DNA of 46,355 nucleotides from Pseudomonas sp. GM84 (lineage in GTDB: Bacteria > Pseudomonadota > Gammaproteobacteria > Pseudomonadales > Pseudomonadaceae), in contig NZ_AKJC01000006.1 of the NCBI RefSeq assembly GCF_000282535.1, positions 1-46,355 on the forward strand, given 5' to 3'. Position numbers and translations under genes: made by a program. The first letter of the stretch is position 1. The number at the start of each line of letters is the position of its first letter. This document shows, in pieces, positions 24,454 to 33,200 of this stretch. Under the pieces are notes generated by a model. It had not been told where the DNA came from and did no database searches. It saw nothing but the letters and a program-made list of their open reading frames with translations.

Positions 24454-25353
24454 ATGAGGATGTCTCTGGAGCAACTGGCCGCTTTTTCTGCGGTCGCCAG
24501 TGAGCGCTCTTTTTCTGCTGCAGCGCGCAAACTGAGCAAATCGCAGTCAGCGGTGAGCATTTCCATTGGCAATCTGGAGATTGACCTGGGTGTCACCTTG
24601 TTCGACCGTAGCCACCGCTACCCCCAGTTGACGACAGAAGGGCGTGCATTGTTGCGCGACGCCGAGGCCATTCTCGGGCAGTGTTTCAACATGGAAAACC
24701 GAGCAAGCAGCCTGGCCGAAGAGCTGGAAACCGAATTGGTGATCAGCATCGACGATGCGATCCCCTATCAGGCGCTGGCACGGGTGATGAAGGAATTTTC
24801 CAACCACTTCACCCATGTCGACCTGACCGTGCTGCATCCCTCCCGGCAGGATGCCCTGGGCATGATCGAGGAGAACAAAGTGCTGTTGGGCGTCATGTGC
24901 ACTCGCTCGCATTATCCAAAGAACCTGCAGTTCAAACGGCTTGGCAGCATCACTTTCAGCAACGTCGTGCGCCGGGATCACCCGTTGGCCCAGATGCACC
25001 CTGTCAGCTTCAACCAGCTGAGCAACTTCCGGCAGTTGGTCTATCTGCCTTTTCAGGACAGGCTGCCCACCAGTGAGTACCTCAACTCACCCAACCATTG
25101 GCGCGTCGAAAGCTATCTCACACTGATGAACATGCTGCGTGAAGGAATGGGTTGGGCCACCGTACCCAAGCAACTGATGCAAGACCTCAGTCCCGATGGG
25201 CAGCTGGTCGAGCTGGAACTGGATGCTTATCCTTTTACCGACTGGACCGTGGGAGTCGATTTGGTATGGTCGTCACTCCTGCGTTCGGGCAAAGCGGGCA
25301 CGTGGCTGCGTGATGCGCTCGGGCAAACGCCGATAACAGCTGCCAAGGCGTGA
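24454..25353 (+). CDS. LysR-family regulator of the purine operon
   Basis: A 299-residue LysR regulator. HTH in MSLEQLAAFSAVASERSFSA and KSQSAVSISIGNLEIDLGV, then the co-inducer domain with TELVISIDDAIPYQAL. It is divergent from the permease gene across a 138-bp gap (24316-24453), which holds AT-rich tracts suited to a promoter but no operator I can settle. The likely job is purine- or urate-responsive control of the operon. No clear Shine-Dalgarno precedes 24454; an ATG six bases later, preceded by GAGG, could also be the start. Confidence 0.88.
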   Translation: MRMSLEQLAAFSAVASERSFSAAARKLSKSQSAVSISIGNLEIDLGVTLFDRSHRYPQLTTEGRALLRDAEAILGQCFNMENRASSLAEELETELVISIDDAIPYQALARVMKEFSNHFTHVDLTVLHPSRQDALGMIEENKVLLGVMCTRSHYPKNLQFKRLGSITFSNVVRRDHPLAQMHPVSFNQLSNFRQLVYLPFQDRLPTSEYLNSPNHWRVESYLTLMNMLREGMGWATVPKQLMQDLSPDGQLVELELDAYPFTDWTVGVDLVWSSLLRSGKAGTWLRDALGQTPITAAKA

Positions 25354-25442
25354 GCCAGGCCTGCTGCCGGAACAAGTCAACCGACCTCTGCCTAACCCCA
25401 CCGTCAGCTATCGATCCACCTGTCGAAAGCTCTTTTGTCAGT

Positions 25443-25550
25443 GCCGGCCTCATCGCCGGCAAGCCGGCTCCCACAGAAGTATCACCAGCCCCCAGGCTTG
25501 CGTTGTGCCTGTGGGAGCCGCGCTTGCCGGCGATGGGCCGCGAAGCGGCC
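25443..25550. repeat. Inverted pair of REP elements, tail-to-tail with tRNA-Cys
   Basis: GCCGGCAAGCCGGCTCCCAC at the left and GTGGGAGCCGCGCTTGCCGG at the right form the REP inverted pair, with a GGCCGCGAAGCGGCC stem. The gap 25354-25722 otherwise holds only this and the tRNA terminator. Confidence 0.78.
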
Positions 25551-25678
25551 CCAATATCCAGATGTCTACTTGTGGTCGATAGCGGCCACGCTCGACTGAC
25601 TGCTTTCGACCCAAAGCTGCCAGTCGTGAAAGGGACTGATTGTAATTTCTCTGGGGGCTTCGGTATTTTCTGGCGCAC

Positions 25679-25734
25679 AAAGAAAAACCCCGCAGACGTT
25701 AATCTGCGGGGTTTTCGAATAGTGGAGGCCGAGG
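25679..25734. repeat. Direct repeat of the tRNA-Cys 3' end and terminator (copy 2)
   Basis: Same 56-bp block as 11019-11074, with mismatches at 25702, 25721 and 25725. Here it is attached to an intact tRNA-Cys. Confidence 0.75.
25684..25715 (-). terminator. Terminator of tRNA-Cys
   Basis: AAAACCCCGCAGA and TCTGCGGGGTTTT form a 13-bp stem around GTTAA-type loop bases; T-run on the minus strand lies 3' of the tRNA, 7 nt after its CCA. Confidence 0.88.
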
Positions 25735-25796
25735 TCGGAATCGAACCGGCGTAGACGGATTTGCAATCCGGAGCATAACCACTTTGCTACTCGGCC
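25723..25796 (-). tRNA. tRNA-Cys (anticodon GCA)
   Basis: A 74-nt tRNA with acceptor halves GGCCGAG and CTCGGCC, discriminator T and encoded CCA. The anticodon loop TTGCAAA reads GCA between stems CCGGA and TCCGT. In many pseudomonads tRNA-Cys lies in a Gly-Cys-Leu cluster; here it is alone. Confidence 0.96.
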
Positions 25797-25948
25797 TCAA
25801 AGTCGGATCTAGCTGCTTGCGCTTTGCTATCTCCTTGAAACACTGAACCTTTTTCAAAGTTCGCTGCGTTTCGATGGGCGCATTATGTCTGCATTCCGCA
25901 GACCTTGCAACCCCCTTCACAAAAAAAATATTCAAGGGGTTCAAGGGT

Positions 25949-26974
25949 TTAGCGCAAGCGGCCGAGTTTACTCCACAAACCTACCAAGGTGTTCTCCACC
26001 GTACCACTCGCTGCCATGCCGATACGCTCCTGCAAACTCTTGCGTTCGGCATAGTGCAGATGGAACAGATTGGCGTTGCGCGCGCGGTCGCTGAGGTACT
26101 CATCGCTGGTTTGCAACTCATCCACCAGCTTGCGGTTCAGTGCGGCAACACCCAACCAGACCTCACCGGTGGCCACCTCGTCGATGTGCAGCTGTGGGCG
26201 GTAGCGGGCGACGAAGTCCTTGAACAGCTGGTGGGTGATGTCCAGGTCTTCCTGGAACTTCTCCCGGCCCTTCTCGGTGTTCTCGCCGAACACGGTCAGG
26301 GTGCGCTTGTATTCACCCGCCGTCAGCACCTCGAAATCGATGTCGTGCTTCTTCAGCAGGCGATTGACGTTAGGCAGCTGCGCCACCACGCCGATCGAAC
26401 CCAATACGGCAAACGGCGCACTGACGATCTTCTCGCCAATACAGGCCATCATGTAACCGCCACTGGCGGCAACCTTGTCGATGCACACGGTCAGCGGGAT
26501 GCCGGCCTGGCGGATGCGCGCCAGCTGCGAAGCGGCCAGCCCGTAGCTGTGAACCAGGCCGCCGCCGCTTTCCAGGCGCAGCACCACTTCGTCACGCGGG
26601 GTGGCGAGGGTCAGCAGTGCGGTGATCTCGTTGCGCAGGCTTTCGGTGGCGGAGGCCTTGATGTCGCCATCGAAGTCGAGCACGAACACTCGGCTCTTTT
26701 CCTCGGCCTTGGCCTTGCCCTTCTTCTGCTGCTTTTCAGCCTTCGCCTGCTGCTTGCGCAACGCCTTGAGCTGGGCCTTGTCGAGCAAGCCGGACTCCAG
26801 CCGCTCGCGCAGCTCTTTATAGAACTCGTTGAGACGGGTGACCTGCAGTTGGCCACCGGCCTTGCGCCGCCCTTTACCGCGCAAACCGGCAATGGCGGAC
26901 AACACCACCAGGATGGCAATCACCAGGGTGGCGGTTTTAGCGAGAAAGCTTGCGTATTCGGCAAGAAACTCCAC
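25949..26974 (-). CDS. sohB: S49-family membrane protease SohB
   Basis: A 341-residue inner-membrane serine protease of the signal-peptide-peptidase (SppA/SohB) group. An N-terminal membrane helix (TATLVIAILVVLSAIAG) is followed by a Lys-rich linker (LRKQQAKAEKQQKKGKAKAE), and then the S49 domain. Catalytic Ser is in DKVAASGGYMMA and the partner Lys in AGEYKRTLTVFGENTEKG. Length and architecture match SohB, for which E. coli data show a role in quality control or suppression of DegP loss. It lies upstream of tRNA-Cys in the same direction, and is divergent from a histidine-phosphatase gene. Confidence 0.9.
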   Translation of the reverse strand: MEFLAEYASFLAKTATLVIAILVVLSAIAGLRGKGRRKAGGQLQVTRLNEFYKELRERLESGLLDKAQLKALRKQQAKAEKQQKKGKAKAEEKSRVFVLDFDGDIKASATESLRNEITALLTLATPRDEVVLRLESGGGLVHSYGLAASQLARIRQAGIPLTVCIDKVAASGGYMMACIGEKIVSAPFAVLGSIGVVAQLPNVNRLLKKHDIDFEVLTAGEYKRTLTVFGENTEKGREKFQEDLDITHQLFKDFVARYRPQLHIDEVATGEVWLGVAALNRKLVDELQTSDEYLSDRARNANLFHLHYAERKSLQERIGMAASGTVENTLVGLWSKLGRLR

Positions 26975-27171
26975 GTTGACTCCTTATAAACCAGCGCCTG
27001 TGCGGCGCGAAACTGTAGCAAGCATACCGGTGCTCTGATGGCGCTACCAGCGGGGGCAAAGGCTGGCAACACAGTTCAAACAACCTTTTCAAACGCTTGT
27101 ATGCTTTTTCGTTGACAGCCCGTGTGGCGCATCCTAACCTCGCAGCAACCTTTGAACCGCCGGATACCTTC

Positions 27172-27882
27172 GTGGGCAACCTCTACCTGATCCGACATGG
27201 CCAAGCTTCCTTCGGCGCCGATGACTATGACGTCCTCTCGCCCGTGGGCATTCGTCAGAGCCAGGCACTGGGCGAACATCTGGCACAGCTTGGCCTGCGT
27301 CTGGACCGTTGCCTGGCGGGCAGCCTGCGGCGTCAGCAAGACACCGCCCGGCTCGCGCTGGAGGCGATACAGGCCAACGGCTGCGCGGTACCACCGATTG
27401 AGACCGACCCGGCGTTCAACGAGTTCGATGCCGACGGTGTGATTCGTGCCCTGTTGCCTGCCCTGCTGACCGATGAACCTCAGGCCCGGCACATTCTGCG
27501 CAATGGCGCGCAGAACCGCAGCGAATTCCAGCGCCTGTTCGCCCTGATGGTGCAGCGCTGGCACGCTGGGGATCATGCCGACGACGGCCTGGAGACCTGG
27601 CAGGCGTTCACCGCCCGGGTCGACATCGGCCTGCGACGGCTGCTGGACAGCGCTGGCAGTGGCGACAACATTGCCGTGTTCACCTCTGGCGGTACCATAG
27701 CCGCCCTGCTCCATCTGATTACCGGTATTACCCCCAGTCAAGCGTTTACGTTGAACTGGCAAATCATCAACACGTCGCTCAGCCAGTTCAAGTTTCGCGG
27801 CGGCGACGTGGCACTGGCTTCCTTCAACAGCCAGGCCCATGTGCAGCTGTTGAAGGCCCCGGAGCTCATCACCTACCGCTGA
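27172..27882 (+). CDS. Histidine phosphatase (phosphoglycerate-mutase-like)
   Basis: A 236-residue histidine-phosphatase-superfamily protein. The catalytic LIRHGQASFGADDYD lies near the N-terminus with His in RHG, and GSLRRQQDTA carries the first conserved Arg; FTSGGTIAALLHL takes the place of the usual second His region (SGGT in place of SHG), so the second His is missing and activity is uncertain. I placed the start at the GTG at 27172 because the fold begins at residue 4; an ATG 25 codons upstream would add a long tail. It is followed by SCP2, phosphotransferase and dehydrogenase genes in the same direction. Confidence 0.8.
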   Translation: MGNLYLIRHGQASFGADDYDVLSPVGIRQSQALGEHLAQLGLRLDRCLAGSLRRQQDTARLALEAIQANGCAVPPIETDPAFNEFDADGVIRALLPALLTDEPQARHILRNGAQNRSEFQRLFALMVQRWHAGDHADDGLETWQAFTARVDIGLRRLLDSAGSGDNIAVFTSGGTIAALLHLITGITPSQAFTLNWQIINTSLSQFKFRGGDVALASFNSQAHVQLLKAPELITYR

Positions 27883-27939
27883 GCCCGGTCTGTTGTTGTC
27901 CCTGCGGGGACGTGAAAATCACTCAATAAGGAATGCGCC

Positions 27940-28257
27940 ATGACCTCCGTAGCTGATGCCGTGAAAAAGATGCAAGAGAAGTTCAACCCATCCGCTGCCG
28001 CCGGCCTGGACCTGGTGTTCGGCTTCGACATCACCGATGAAGACAAGAAGTACGCCCTGATCGTCAAGGACGGCACTTGCGACCTGCAGGAAGGCGAAAA
28101 CCCGGACGCCAACTGCACCCTGGTCATGGACAGCGAAACCCTGAAAGGCATCGTCAGCGGCGAAACCGACGGCATGCAGGCCTTCATGGGCGGCAAGCTG
28201 CGCGTCGAAGGTGACATGATGCTGTCGATGAAACTCAGCGAGCTGTTCCCTTCCTGA
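27940..28257 (+). CDS. SCP2 sterol-carrier-domain protein
   Basis: A 105-residue stand-alone SCP2 domain. LVFGFDITDEDKKYALIVKD, GENPDANCTLVMDSETL, then LKGIVSGETDGMQAFMGGKL and IEGDMMLSMKLSELF-type ending are the classical order. SCP2 proteins bind fatty acyl-CoA or sterols in a hydrophobic tunnel. AAGGAA precedes the ATG. A strong terminator follows. With the kinase and SDR genes downstream it probably serves acyl-CoA metabolism. Confidence 0.9.
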   Translation: MTSVADAVKKMQEKFNPSAAAGLDLVFGFDITDEDKKYALIVKDGTCDLQEGENPDANCTLVMDSETLKGIVSGETDGMQAFMGGKLRVEGDMMLSMKLSELFPS

Positions 28258-28283
28258 GTGACGGGCACGCCGAGTGACAAGAA

Positions 28284-28314
28284 AACCGAAGCCTGAACGG
28301 CTTCGGTTTTTTTT
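28284..28314 (+). terminator. Terminator after the SCP2 gene
   Basis: AACCGAAGCC and GGCTTCGGTT form a 10-bp perfect stem around TGAAC with a T8 tail. Confidence 0.9.
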
Positions 28315-28447
28315 GCCCGCATGCGGCATTCGGTGCAGTGATCGGCCAGCAACACCCACACCTATATGACACCTGGCACGCTTGTCCCAGAGCACCAAGA
28401 TCATTAGATTAGCCAATAATCCTTGCGCTAGAAAATAAGGAAAACGC

Positions 28448-29515
28448 ATGACGCTCACCGACCAGTCCACCCAGGTACGCCCCGGCGAAGAACTCGACGC
28501 GGCCGTCATCGATCCTTACCTCAAGGCCCATATCCCAGGCCTGGCCGGCACGCCGAACATCAGTCAGTTCCCCGGCGGCGCCTCCAACCTGACCTACCTG
28601 GTCGCCTACCCGGATCGCGAATTCGTCCTGCGTCGCCCGCCCTTCGGCCACAAAGCCAAGTCCGCCCACGACATGGGCCGCGAGTTTCGCATCCTCAACC
28701 AGCTCAACGAAGGGTTCCCGTACTGCCCCAAGGCGTATGTGCATTGCACCGATGAAACCCTGATCGGTGGCGAGTTCTACGTGATGGAGCGGGTCAATGG
28801 CATCATCCTGCGCTCGGACATTCCTGCCGAGCTGGGCCTGGATGCCACGCGCACCGAGGCGCTGTGCAAAAGTTTCATCGACCGCCTGGTCGAGCTGCAC
28901 CAGGTCGATTACAACGCCTGCGGCCTGGCCGACCTGGGCAAGCCGGAAGGCTATGTGCAGCGCCAGATCGAAGGCTGGACCAGCCGTTACGAGAAAGCCC
29001 TGACACCCGATGCGCCGCGCTGGGAGCACGTCATCGGCTGGCTGCGTGACAAGATGCCCGCCGACCATCCGCGAGCGGGCATCGTGCACAACGACTATCG
29101 CTTCGACAACGTCATCCTCGACACCGACAACCCGATGCGCATCATCGGCGTGCTCGACTGGGAGATGGCCACGATCGGCGACCCGCTGATGGACCTGGGC
29201 AACAGCCTGGCCTACTGGATCGAGGCGAGCGACCCGGCCCCCATGCAACGGATGCGCCGCCAGCCGAGCAACGCCCCCGGCATGCTCACCCGCCGCCAGT
29301 TCGTCGACTACTACGCCGAGCGCGCCGGCATCCGCCTGGACAACTTCGATTACTACTATTGCTATGGCCTGTTCCGCCTGGCGGGCATCGTCCAGCAGAT
29401 CTACTACCGCTACTACCACGGCCAGACCCAGGACAAACGCTTCACCCAGTTCATCGAAATGAACCGGCTGCTGGAGCAGACGAGCCTGCAGGTGATCGCC
29501 AAGTCCACACTCTGA
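28448..29515 (+). CDS. APH-fold phosphotransferase (ACAD10/11, LvaA-like)
   Basis: A 355-residue protein of the aminoglycoside-phosphotransferase fold. Early ISQFPGGASNLTYLVAYPDR with EFVLRRPP is the ATP-binding lobe of the ACAD10/11-type kinases, GIVHNDYRFDNVILD the catalytic loop with Asp, and IGVLDWEMATIGDPLMD the metal-binding loop. This branch includes LvaA of P. putida, which phosphorylates a 4-hydroxyacyl-CoA in levulinate use, so a hydroxyacyl-CoA kinase is plausible. An ATG with AAGGAAAA upstream begins it. It is directly followed by an SDR gene 23 bp on. Confidence 0.87.
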   Translation: MTLTDQSTQVRPGEELDAAVIDPYLKAHIPGLAGTPNISQFPGGASNLTYLVAYPDREFVLRRPPFGHKAKSAHDMGREFRILNQLNEGFPYCPKAYVHCTDETLIGGEFYVMERVNGIILRSDIPAELGLDATRTEALCKSFIDRLVELHQVDYNACGLADLGKPEGYVQRQIEGWTSRYEKALTPDAPRWEHVIGWLRDKMPADHPRAGIVHNDYRFDNVILDTDNPMRIIGVLDWEMATIGDPLMDLGNSLAYWIEASDPAPMQRMRRQPSNAPGMLTRRQFVDYYAERAGIRLDNFDYYYCYGLFRLAGIVQQIYYRYYHGQTQDKRFTQFIEMNRLLEQTSLQVIAKSTL

Positions 29516-29538
29516 CGACAGACAACAAGGAAAACAGC

Positions 29539-30306
29539 ATGTCCAAGACTCACCTGTTCGACCTCGACGGCAAGATCGCTTTCGTCTCCGGTGCCAGCCG
29601 CGGCATTGGCGAGGCCATTGCCCACCTGCTGGCCCAGCAGGGTGCCCACGTGATCGTCTCCAGCCGCAAGCTCGAAGGTTGCCAGCAGGTGGCCGACGCG
29701 ATCATCGCCGCCGGCGGCAAGGCCACTGCAGTCGCCTGCCATATTGGTGAAATGGAGCAGATCCAGCAGGTGTTCGCCGGCATCCGCGAACAGTTCGGGC
29801 GCCTGGATGTGCTGGTCAACAACGCCGCCACCAACCCGCAATTCTGCAATGTGCTGGACACCGACCTCGGCGCCTTCCAGAAGACCGTCGACGTCAATAT
29901 CCGCGGCTACTTCTTCATGTCGGTGGAAGCCGGCAAGCTGATGCGCGAGCACGGCGGCGGCAGCATCATCAACGTGGCATCGATCAACGGTGTTTCACCC
30001 GGCCACTTCCAGGGCATCTATTCGGTGACCAAGGCGGCGGTGATCAACATGACCAAGGTCTTCGCCAAGGAGTGCGCGCCGTTCGGCATCCGCTGCAACG
30101 CCCTGCTGCCAGGCCTGACCGACACCAAGTTCGCGTCGGCGCTGGTGAAGAACGACGCCATCCTCAACGCCGCGCTACAGCAGATCCCGCTCAAGCGCGT
30201 GGCCGACCCCAAGGAAATGGCCGGTGCCGTGCTGTACCTGGCCAGCGATGCGTCCAGCTACACCACCGGCACCGCGCTCAACGTCGACGGTGGCTACCTG
30301 TCCTGA
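29539..30306 (+). CDS. SDR-family oxidoreductase
   Basis: A 255-residue short-chain dehydrogenase/reductase of classical type. The NAD(P) motif is SGASRGIGEAIAHLL, the structural motif NNAATNP and the catalytic Tyr-x-x-x-Lys is in GIYSVTKAAV; the C-terminal ASSYTTGTALNVDGGYL is typical. The start has AAGGAAAA upstream. Its location behind the phosphotransferase suggests a role in the same fatty-acid or hydroxy-acid pathway, but substrate is not readable. Its TGA touches the stop of the convergent methyltransferase (TGATCA), with no base between. Confidence 0.9.
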   Translation: MSKTHLFDLDGKIAFVSGASRGIGEAIAHLLAQQGAHVIVSSRKLEGCQQVADAIIAAGGKATAVACHIGEMEQIQQVFAGIREQFGRLDVLVNNAATNPQFCNVLDTDLGAFQKTVDVNIRGYFFMSVEAGKLMREHGGGSIINVASINGVSPGHFQGIYSVTKAAVINMTKVFAKECAPFGIRCNALLPGLTDTKFASALVKNDAILNAALQQIPLKRVADPKEMAGAVLYLASDASSYTTGTALNVDGGYLS

Positions 30307-31137
30307 TCAGGCCTTGATCGCCTGCAGGGTGTAGCTCAGCGGCAGGCGCTGGGGCGCATGGCGCAGGCGCCATTCGCCATCGGCGCCCTTGTCCATCTGC
30401 CCCGGCAATGCCTCCCAGGGAATGCTCTGGTGCTCGACCAGGGCGGTCAGTTGCAGGCCGTGCGCGAGCAAGGCGCTGATGACTTCACCGAGGCCGTGGT
30501 TCCACTCGTGGGTTTCGGTCTGGGTCAGGCGCTGGTCGCTGTCGACGTAGGTCTGGTCGGTGTGCCATACCGTCGGCGCTTCGTGTTCGAAGTAGGGATA
30601 CTCCAGTTGCAGCCGGTCCTGATGGTCTTCGTTCACGGCCATCAACATCGGGTGGCCATCGCGCAGGAACAGGCGACCGCCAGGCTTGAGCAAGGCCGCC
30701 ACGGCGCGGGCCCAGGGCTCGATGCGCGCAAGCCAGCACAATGCACCGATGCCGGTGTAGACCAGGTCGAAAGTACCCGCCGGCAGCACGCGGTCAGCCT
30801 CGTAGACGTCGGCATGCACGTAGTCGATTGCCGTGCCGCAGCGCTGGGCAAGACGCCTGGCCTCCAGCAGCGAGGCTGCGGAATAGTCCAGGCCGCTGAC
30901 CTCAGCCCCCAGCCGCGCCAGCGACACGGTGTCGGTACCGATATGGCATTGCAGATGGGCCGTGCGCAAGCCATGAATGTCACCCAGCCGCGGCAGGTCG
31001 AAACGCACGGTTTCGGACAGGTGCTCGGGCTGGCGGACCAGGCGCTCGACTTCATAATCCTTTGACGCCGCGTGCAGCGGGGCGCGCTCATCCCAGCTGT
31101 CACGGTTCAGTTGCTGTGATCGATCCAAAGTAGCCAT
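30307..31137 (-). CDS. Class I SAM-dependent methyltransferase
   Basis: A 276-residue Rossmann methyltransferase. AHLQCHIGTDTVSLARLGAE is motif I (with CHIGTD in place of the GxGxG loop), VSGLDYSAASL is motif II with the acidic residue for SAM ribose, and FDLVYTGIGALCW with LKPGGRLFLRDGHPML is the later part. The family is often annotated as UbiE/TehB-like without known substrate. Short genes for a lipoprotein and a cyclase lie upstream in the same direction. Confidence 0.8.
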   Translation of the reverse strand: MATLDRSQQLNRDSWDERAPLHAASKDYEVERLVRQPEHLSETVRFDLPRLGDIHGLRTAHLQCHIGTDTVSLARLGAEVSGLDYSAASLLEARRLAQRCGTAIDYVHADVYEADRVLPAGTFDLVYTGIGALCWLARIEPWARAVAALLKPGGRLFLRDGHPMLMAVNEDHQDRLQLEYPYFEHEAPTVWHTDQTYVDSDQRLTQTETHEWNHGLGEVISALLAHGLQLTALVEHQSIPWEALPGQMDKGADGEWRLRHAPQRLPLSYTLQAIKA

Positions 31138-31195
31138 CCGTGCTCTCCTTCAAGTATCTTCCACCCACCTCGCGGGCTAGCTGGCCCGTCCCGCC

Positions 31196-31546
31196 TTACA
31201 GGCAGGTGGCCGCCGCCGCCCGCCGCTGCAGGGCCACGTTATCGTTTTTCTGTGCGTAGTAATCCACCTGGGTACCGCCCGCCCGCGGATAGACGTCGAC
31301 GAACGACTCGGCTTCGCGGGTATAGACCGTAAGCCCACCCTGCTTGCGCGTCTCCAGGTAGCCGCTGGCATCGTCCCCGAACACGTCTTCCTTCTGCCAG
31401 CTGAACTGGATGCACTGGGCCACCAGCTCCGGCGCCTTCAGCGAAGCGAGCTGCGCAGTCGGCTTGCCGCCGCGTGCCGCGTCCATGGTCGCCGAAGCGC
31501 AACCGACCAACACCAGTGCCGCAGCCATCGGCAAGATTGCTCGCAT
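31196..31546 (-). CDS. Small lipoprotein, unknown function
   Basis: A 116-residue lipoprotein: N-terminal MRAILPMAAALVLVGCAS with lipobox LVGC, then a compact domain with several aromatic residues (VDVYPRAGGTQVDYYAQKN) and a Cys close to the end. I do not recognise a family. The ATG at 31546 gives a normal lipoprotein leader; six codons upstream would spoil it. It lies 41 bp downstream of the cyclase gene, same direction. Confidence 0.72.
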   Translation of the reverse strand: MRAILPMAAALVLVGCASATMDAARGGKPTAQLASLKAPELVAQCIQFSWQKEDVFGDDASGYLETRKQGGLTVYTREAESFVDVYPRAGGTQVDYYAQKNDNVALQRRAAAATCL

Positions 31547-31587
31547 ATTCCATCCTCGGGGCAAAAAAAGAATGCGACTCTAGCACT

Positions 31588-32748
31588 TCAATCCGCCCCG
31601 ACCAACGCCGCCATGCGCACCGCGTTGCGGCCGGCGGCCTTGGCCTGATACAGCGCCGCATCGGCCTGGGCCAGCAGGCTCGCGGTGCTGTCGTGGGGGC
31701 CTGGCACGCCGCACCATAGCCCGACACTGAAACGCAGCGAAATCTCGTCCCCGGCGAAATGCGCCGGGCTGCCGGCGATGGCCTCGCGCAAGGCATGCAG
31801 CGCCTGCAGGGCGCCGTCCCGGTCGGCCTGCGGCAACAACAGCAGAAACTCCTCGCCACCGTAGCGGCCCAGGCTGTCGCCCTGGCGCATGCGCTGCTGC
31901 AACTGGCGCACGCAATGGCACAACACCTCGTCACCGGCCAGGTGGCCGTACACATCGTTGATGCGCTTGAAGTGGTCGATGTCGATCATCGCCACGGCGA
32001 GGCTGCGCTGCTCGCCACGGGCACGGTCCAGCGCCACGGCAAAACGCTCGAGAATCGCCCGGCGGTTGTAGGTGCCGGTCAGCACATCGCGCAAGGCCAG
32101 GTGCTGCAGGCGGGTTTCGCTGCGTTCCTTGGCCATCAGCACCAGGCCGAGGGAATACATCATTACCGTGACCGTGCCGATCGCCACGGAAATGCTCTGT
32201 TTGAGGTTGCTGGTGTCGTAGCGCATCTCCACAGCGGTGCCATTGATGACCGCCAGGGCGCGCATGCCCAGGCCGACCAGGCTGATCAAGGCACCGATTT
32301 CCAGCAGCAGGTGCGCCCTGCCCGGCCGCTCGACGTGGCGCCGCGCCCAGTACAGGATCATCGCGCACTGCAGCATCAGCACCAGGGTAGCCAGCAACAT
32401 GCGCGGCTCCAGGGTGTCGAGCAGCAGCATCAGGCCCACGAGCATGCACGCCGGAATGATGAAGATCAGCCGCCAGGGCATGACCTGATCGCGCACGCGG
32501 AACAGGCTCGCCGAGTAGAAGGCCAGCGCCAGCGACAGCAAGCTGTTGCCTACGCCATAGCTGAGCCACAGCGGTGCATGGCCATACACGGTGTAACAGA
32601 CGTAGGCCAAGGCGTGGGCGAGCAGCCCACAGCCGGTCAGCCACACGTTGTCGCGGCGGCTGGACCAGCCGACCAGCAACAGGCAGAAGGCCATGATGGT
32701 CGCCACAAGGGCAACGGCGGCGAACAGCGTGGGGGTGTGGGCGATCAT
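31588..32748 (-). CDS. Membrane-bound GGDEF diguanylate cyclase with intact I-site
   Basis: A 386-residue cyclase. The N-terminal half has about six to seven membrane segments without a family I can name. The GGDEF domain runs from about residue 215: DVLTGTYNRRAILERF, VAMIDIDHFKRINDVYGH, then RYGGEEFLLLLPQ with an active GGEEF site. RQGD stands five residues before it, which is the RxxD inhibitory site, so product feedback is expected. It would raise c-di-GMP and support attachment. ATG at 32748. Confidence 0.92.
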   Translation of the reverse strand: MIAHTPTLFAAVALVATIMAFCLLLVGWSSRRDNVWLTGCGLLAHALAYVCYTVYGHAPLWLSYGVGNSLLSLALAFYSASLFRVRDQVMPWRLIFIIPACMLVGLMLLLDTLEPRMLLATLVLMLQCAMILYWARRHVERPGRAHLLLEIGALISLVGLGMRALAVINGTAVEMRYDTSNLKQSISVAIGTVTVMMYSLGLVLMAKERSETRLQHLALRDVLTGTYNRRAILERFAVALDRARGEQRSLAVAMIDIDHFKRINDVYGHLAGDEVLCHCVRQLQQRMRQGDSLGRYGGEEFLLLLPQADRDGALQALHALREAIAGSPAHFAGDEISLRFSVGLWCGVPGPHDSTASLLAQADAALYQAKAAGRNAVRMAALVGAD

Positions 32749-32908
32749 CGTGATTCACCGTGTGGCAGCTGGCCATCTTCATTGCGGCCTGCCCTGCAGT
32801 CTAGGGGCCAGGCCAGGGTCCGGCCATGACCGTACGGGACAGAACAGCAGCCGACAGGCACGCCGTTCATCGCCAGGGGCACAAAATAATTGGCTGCAAG
32901 GAAACAAA

Positions 32909-32968
32909 ATGGATCGATTCCAGTCTCAGGCAGTGTCCCGTAAACCTTTGCGGATCAAGGACCTATAA
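32909..32968 (+). CDS. Possible 19-codon leader ORF
   Basis: ATG with good AAGGAA seven bases upstream; the peptide MDRFQSQAVSRKPLRIKDL ends in TAA directly before the GTG of the lipoprotein gene. A leader or upstream ORF is possible, but the length makes it doubtful. Confidence 0.3.
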   Translation: MDRFQSQAVSRKPLRIKDL

Positions 32969-32969
32969 C

Positions 32970-33149
32970 GTGATAACGCGCCTTGCCAGTTGCTCGCTGA
33001 TTGCCGCCTTCCTGCTCGTTGCCGGCTGCAACCACCATCACTACCACGATGACGATGATGGCTGGCGCGACGGTGATCGCGACCACCGTCATCACCACCG
33101 TTACGATCGCGACGATGATCGCCGCTACCGTGACCGCGACTACCGCTAG
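32970..33149 (+). CDS. His/Asp/Arg-rich small lipoprotein
   Basis: A 59-residue protein with a lipobox leader (MITRLASCSLIAAFLLVAGC, lipidated at Cys20). The 40-residue mature part has 8 His, 13 Asp and 10 Arg, in clusters such as NHHHYHDDDDGW and DHRHHHRYDRDD. I know no family; the composition suggests surface metal binding or electrostatic packing with the envelope. The GTG start is preferred because it places the leader correctly, with AAGGA upstream. A glycine-zipper protein gene lies 51 bp downstream in the same direction. Confidence 0.6.
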   Translation: MITRLASCSLIAAFLLVAGCNHHHYHDDDDGWRDGDRDHRHHHRYDRDDDRRYRDRDYR

Positions 33150-33200
33150 AACGTCTTTCCACTCCACATCCAACTTGATGATTCTTCCGAGGCTCTTAAC

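Noticed and set aside
28374..28395. TGGCAC followed by TTGT, reminiscent of a sigma-54 promoter before the phosphotransferase gene
   Set aside because: The -12 element and the spacing do not fit TGGCAC-N5-TTGC.
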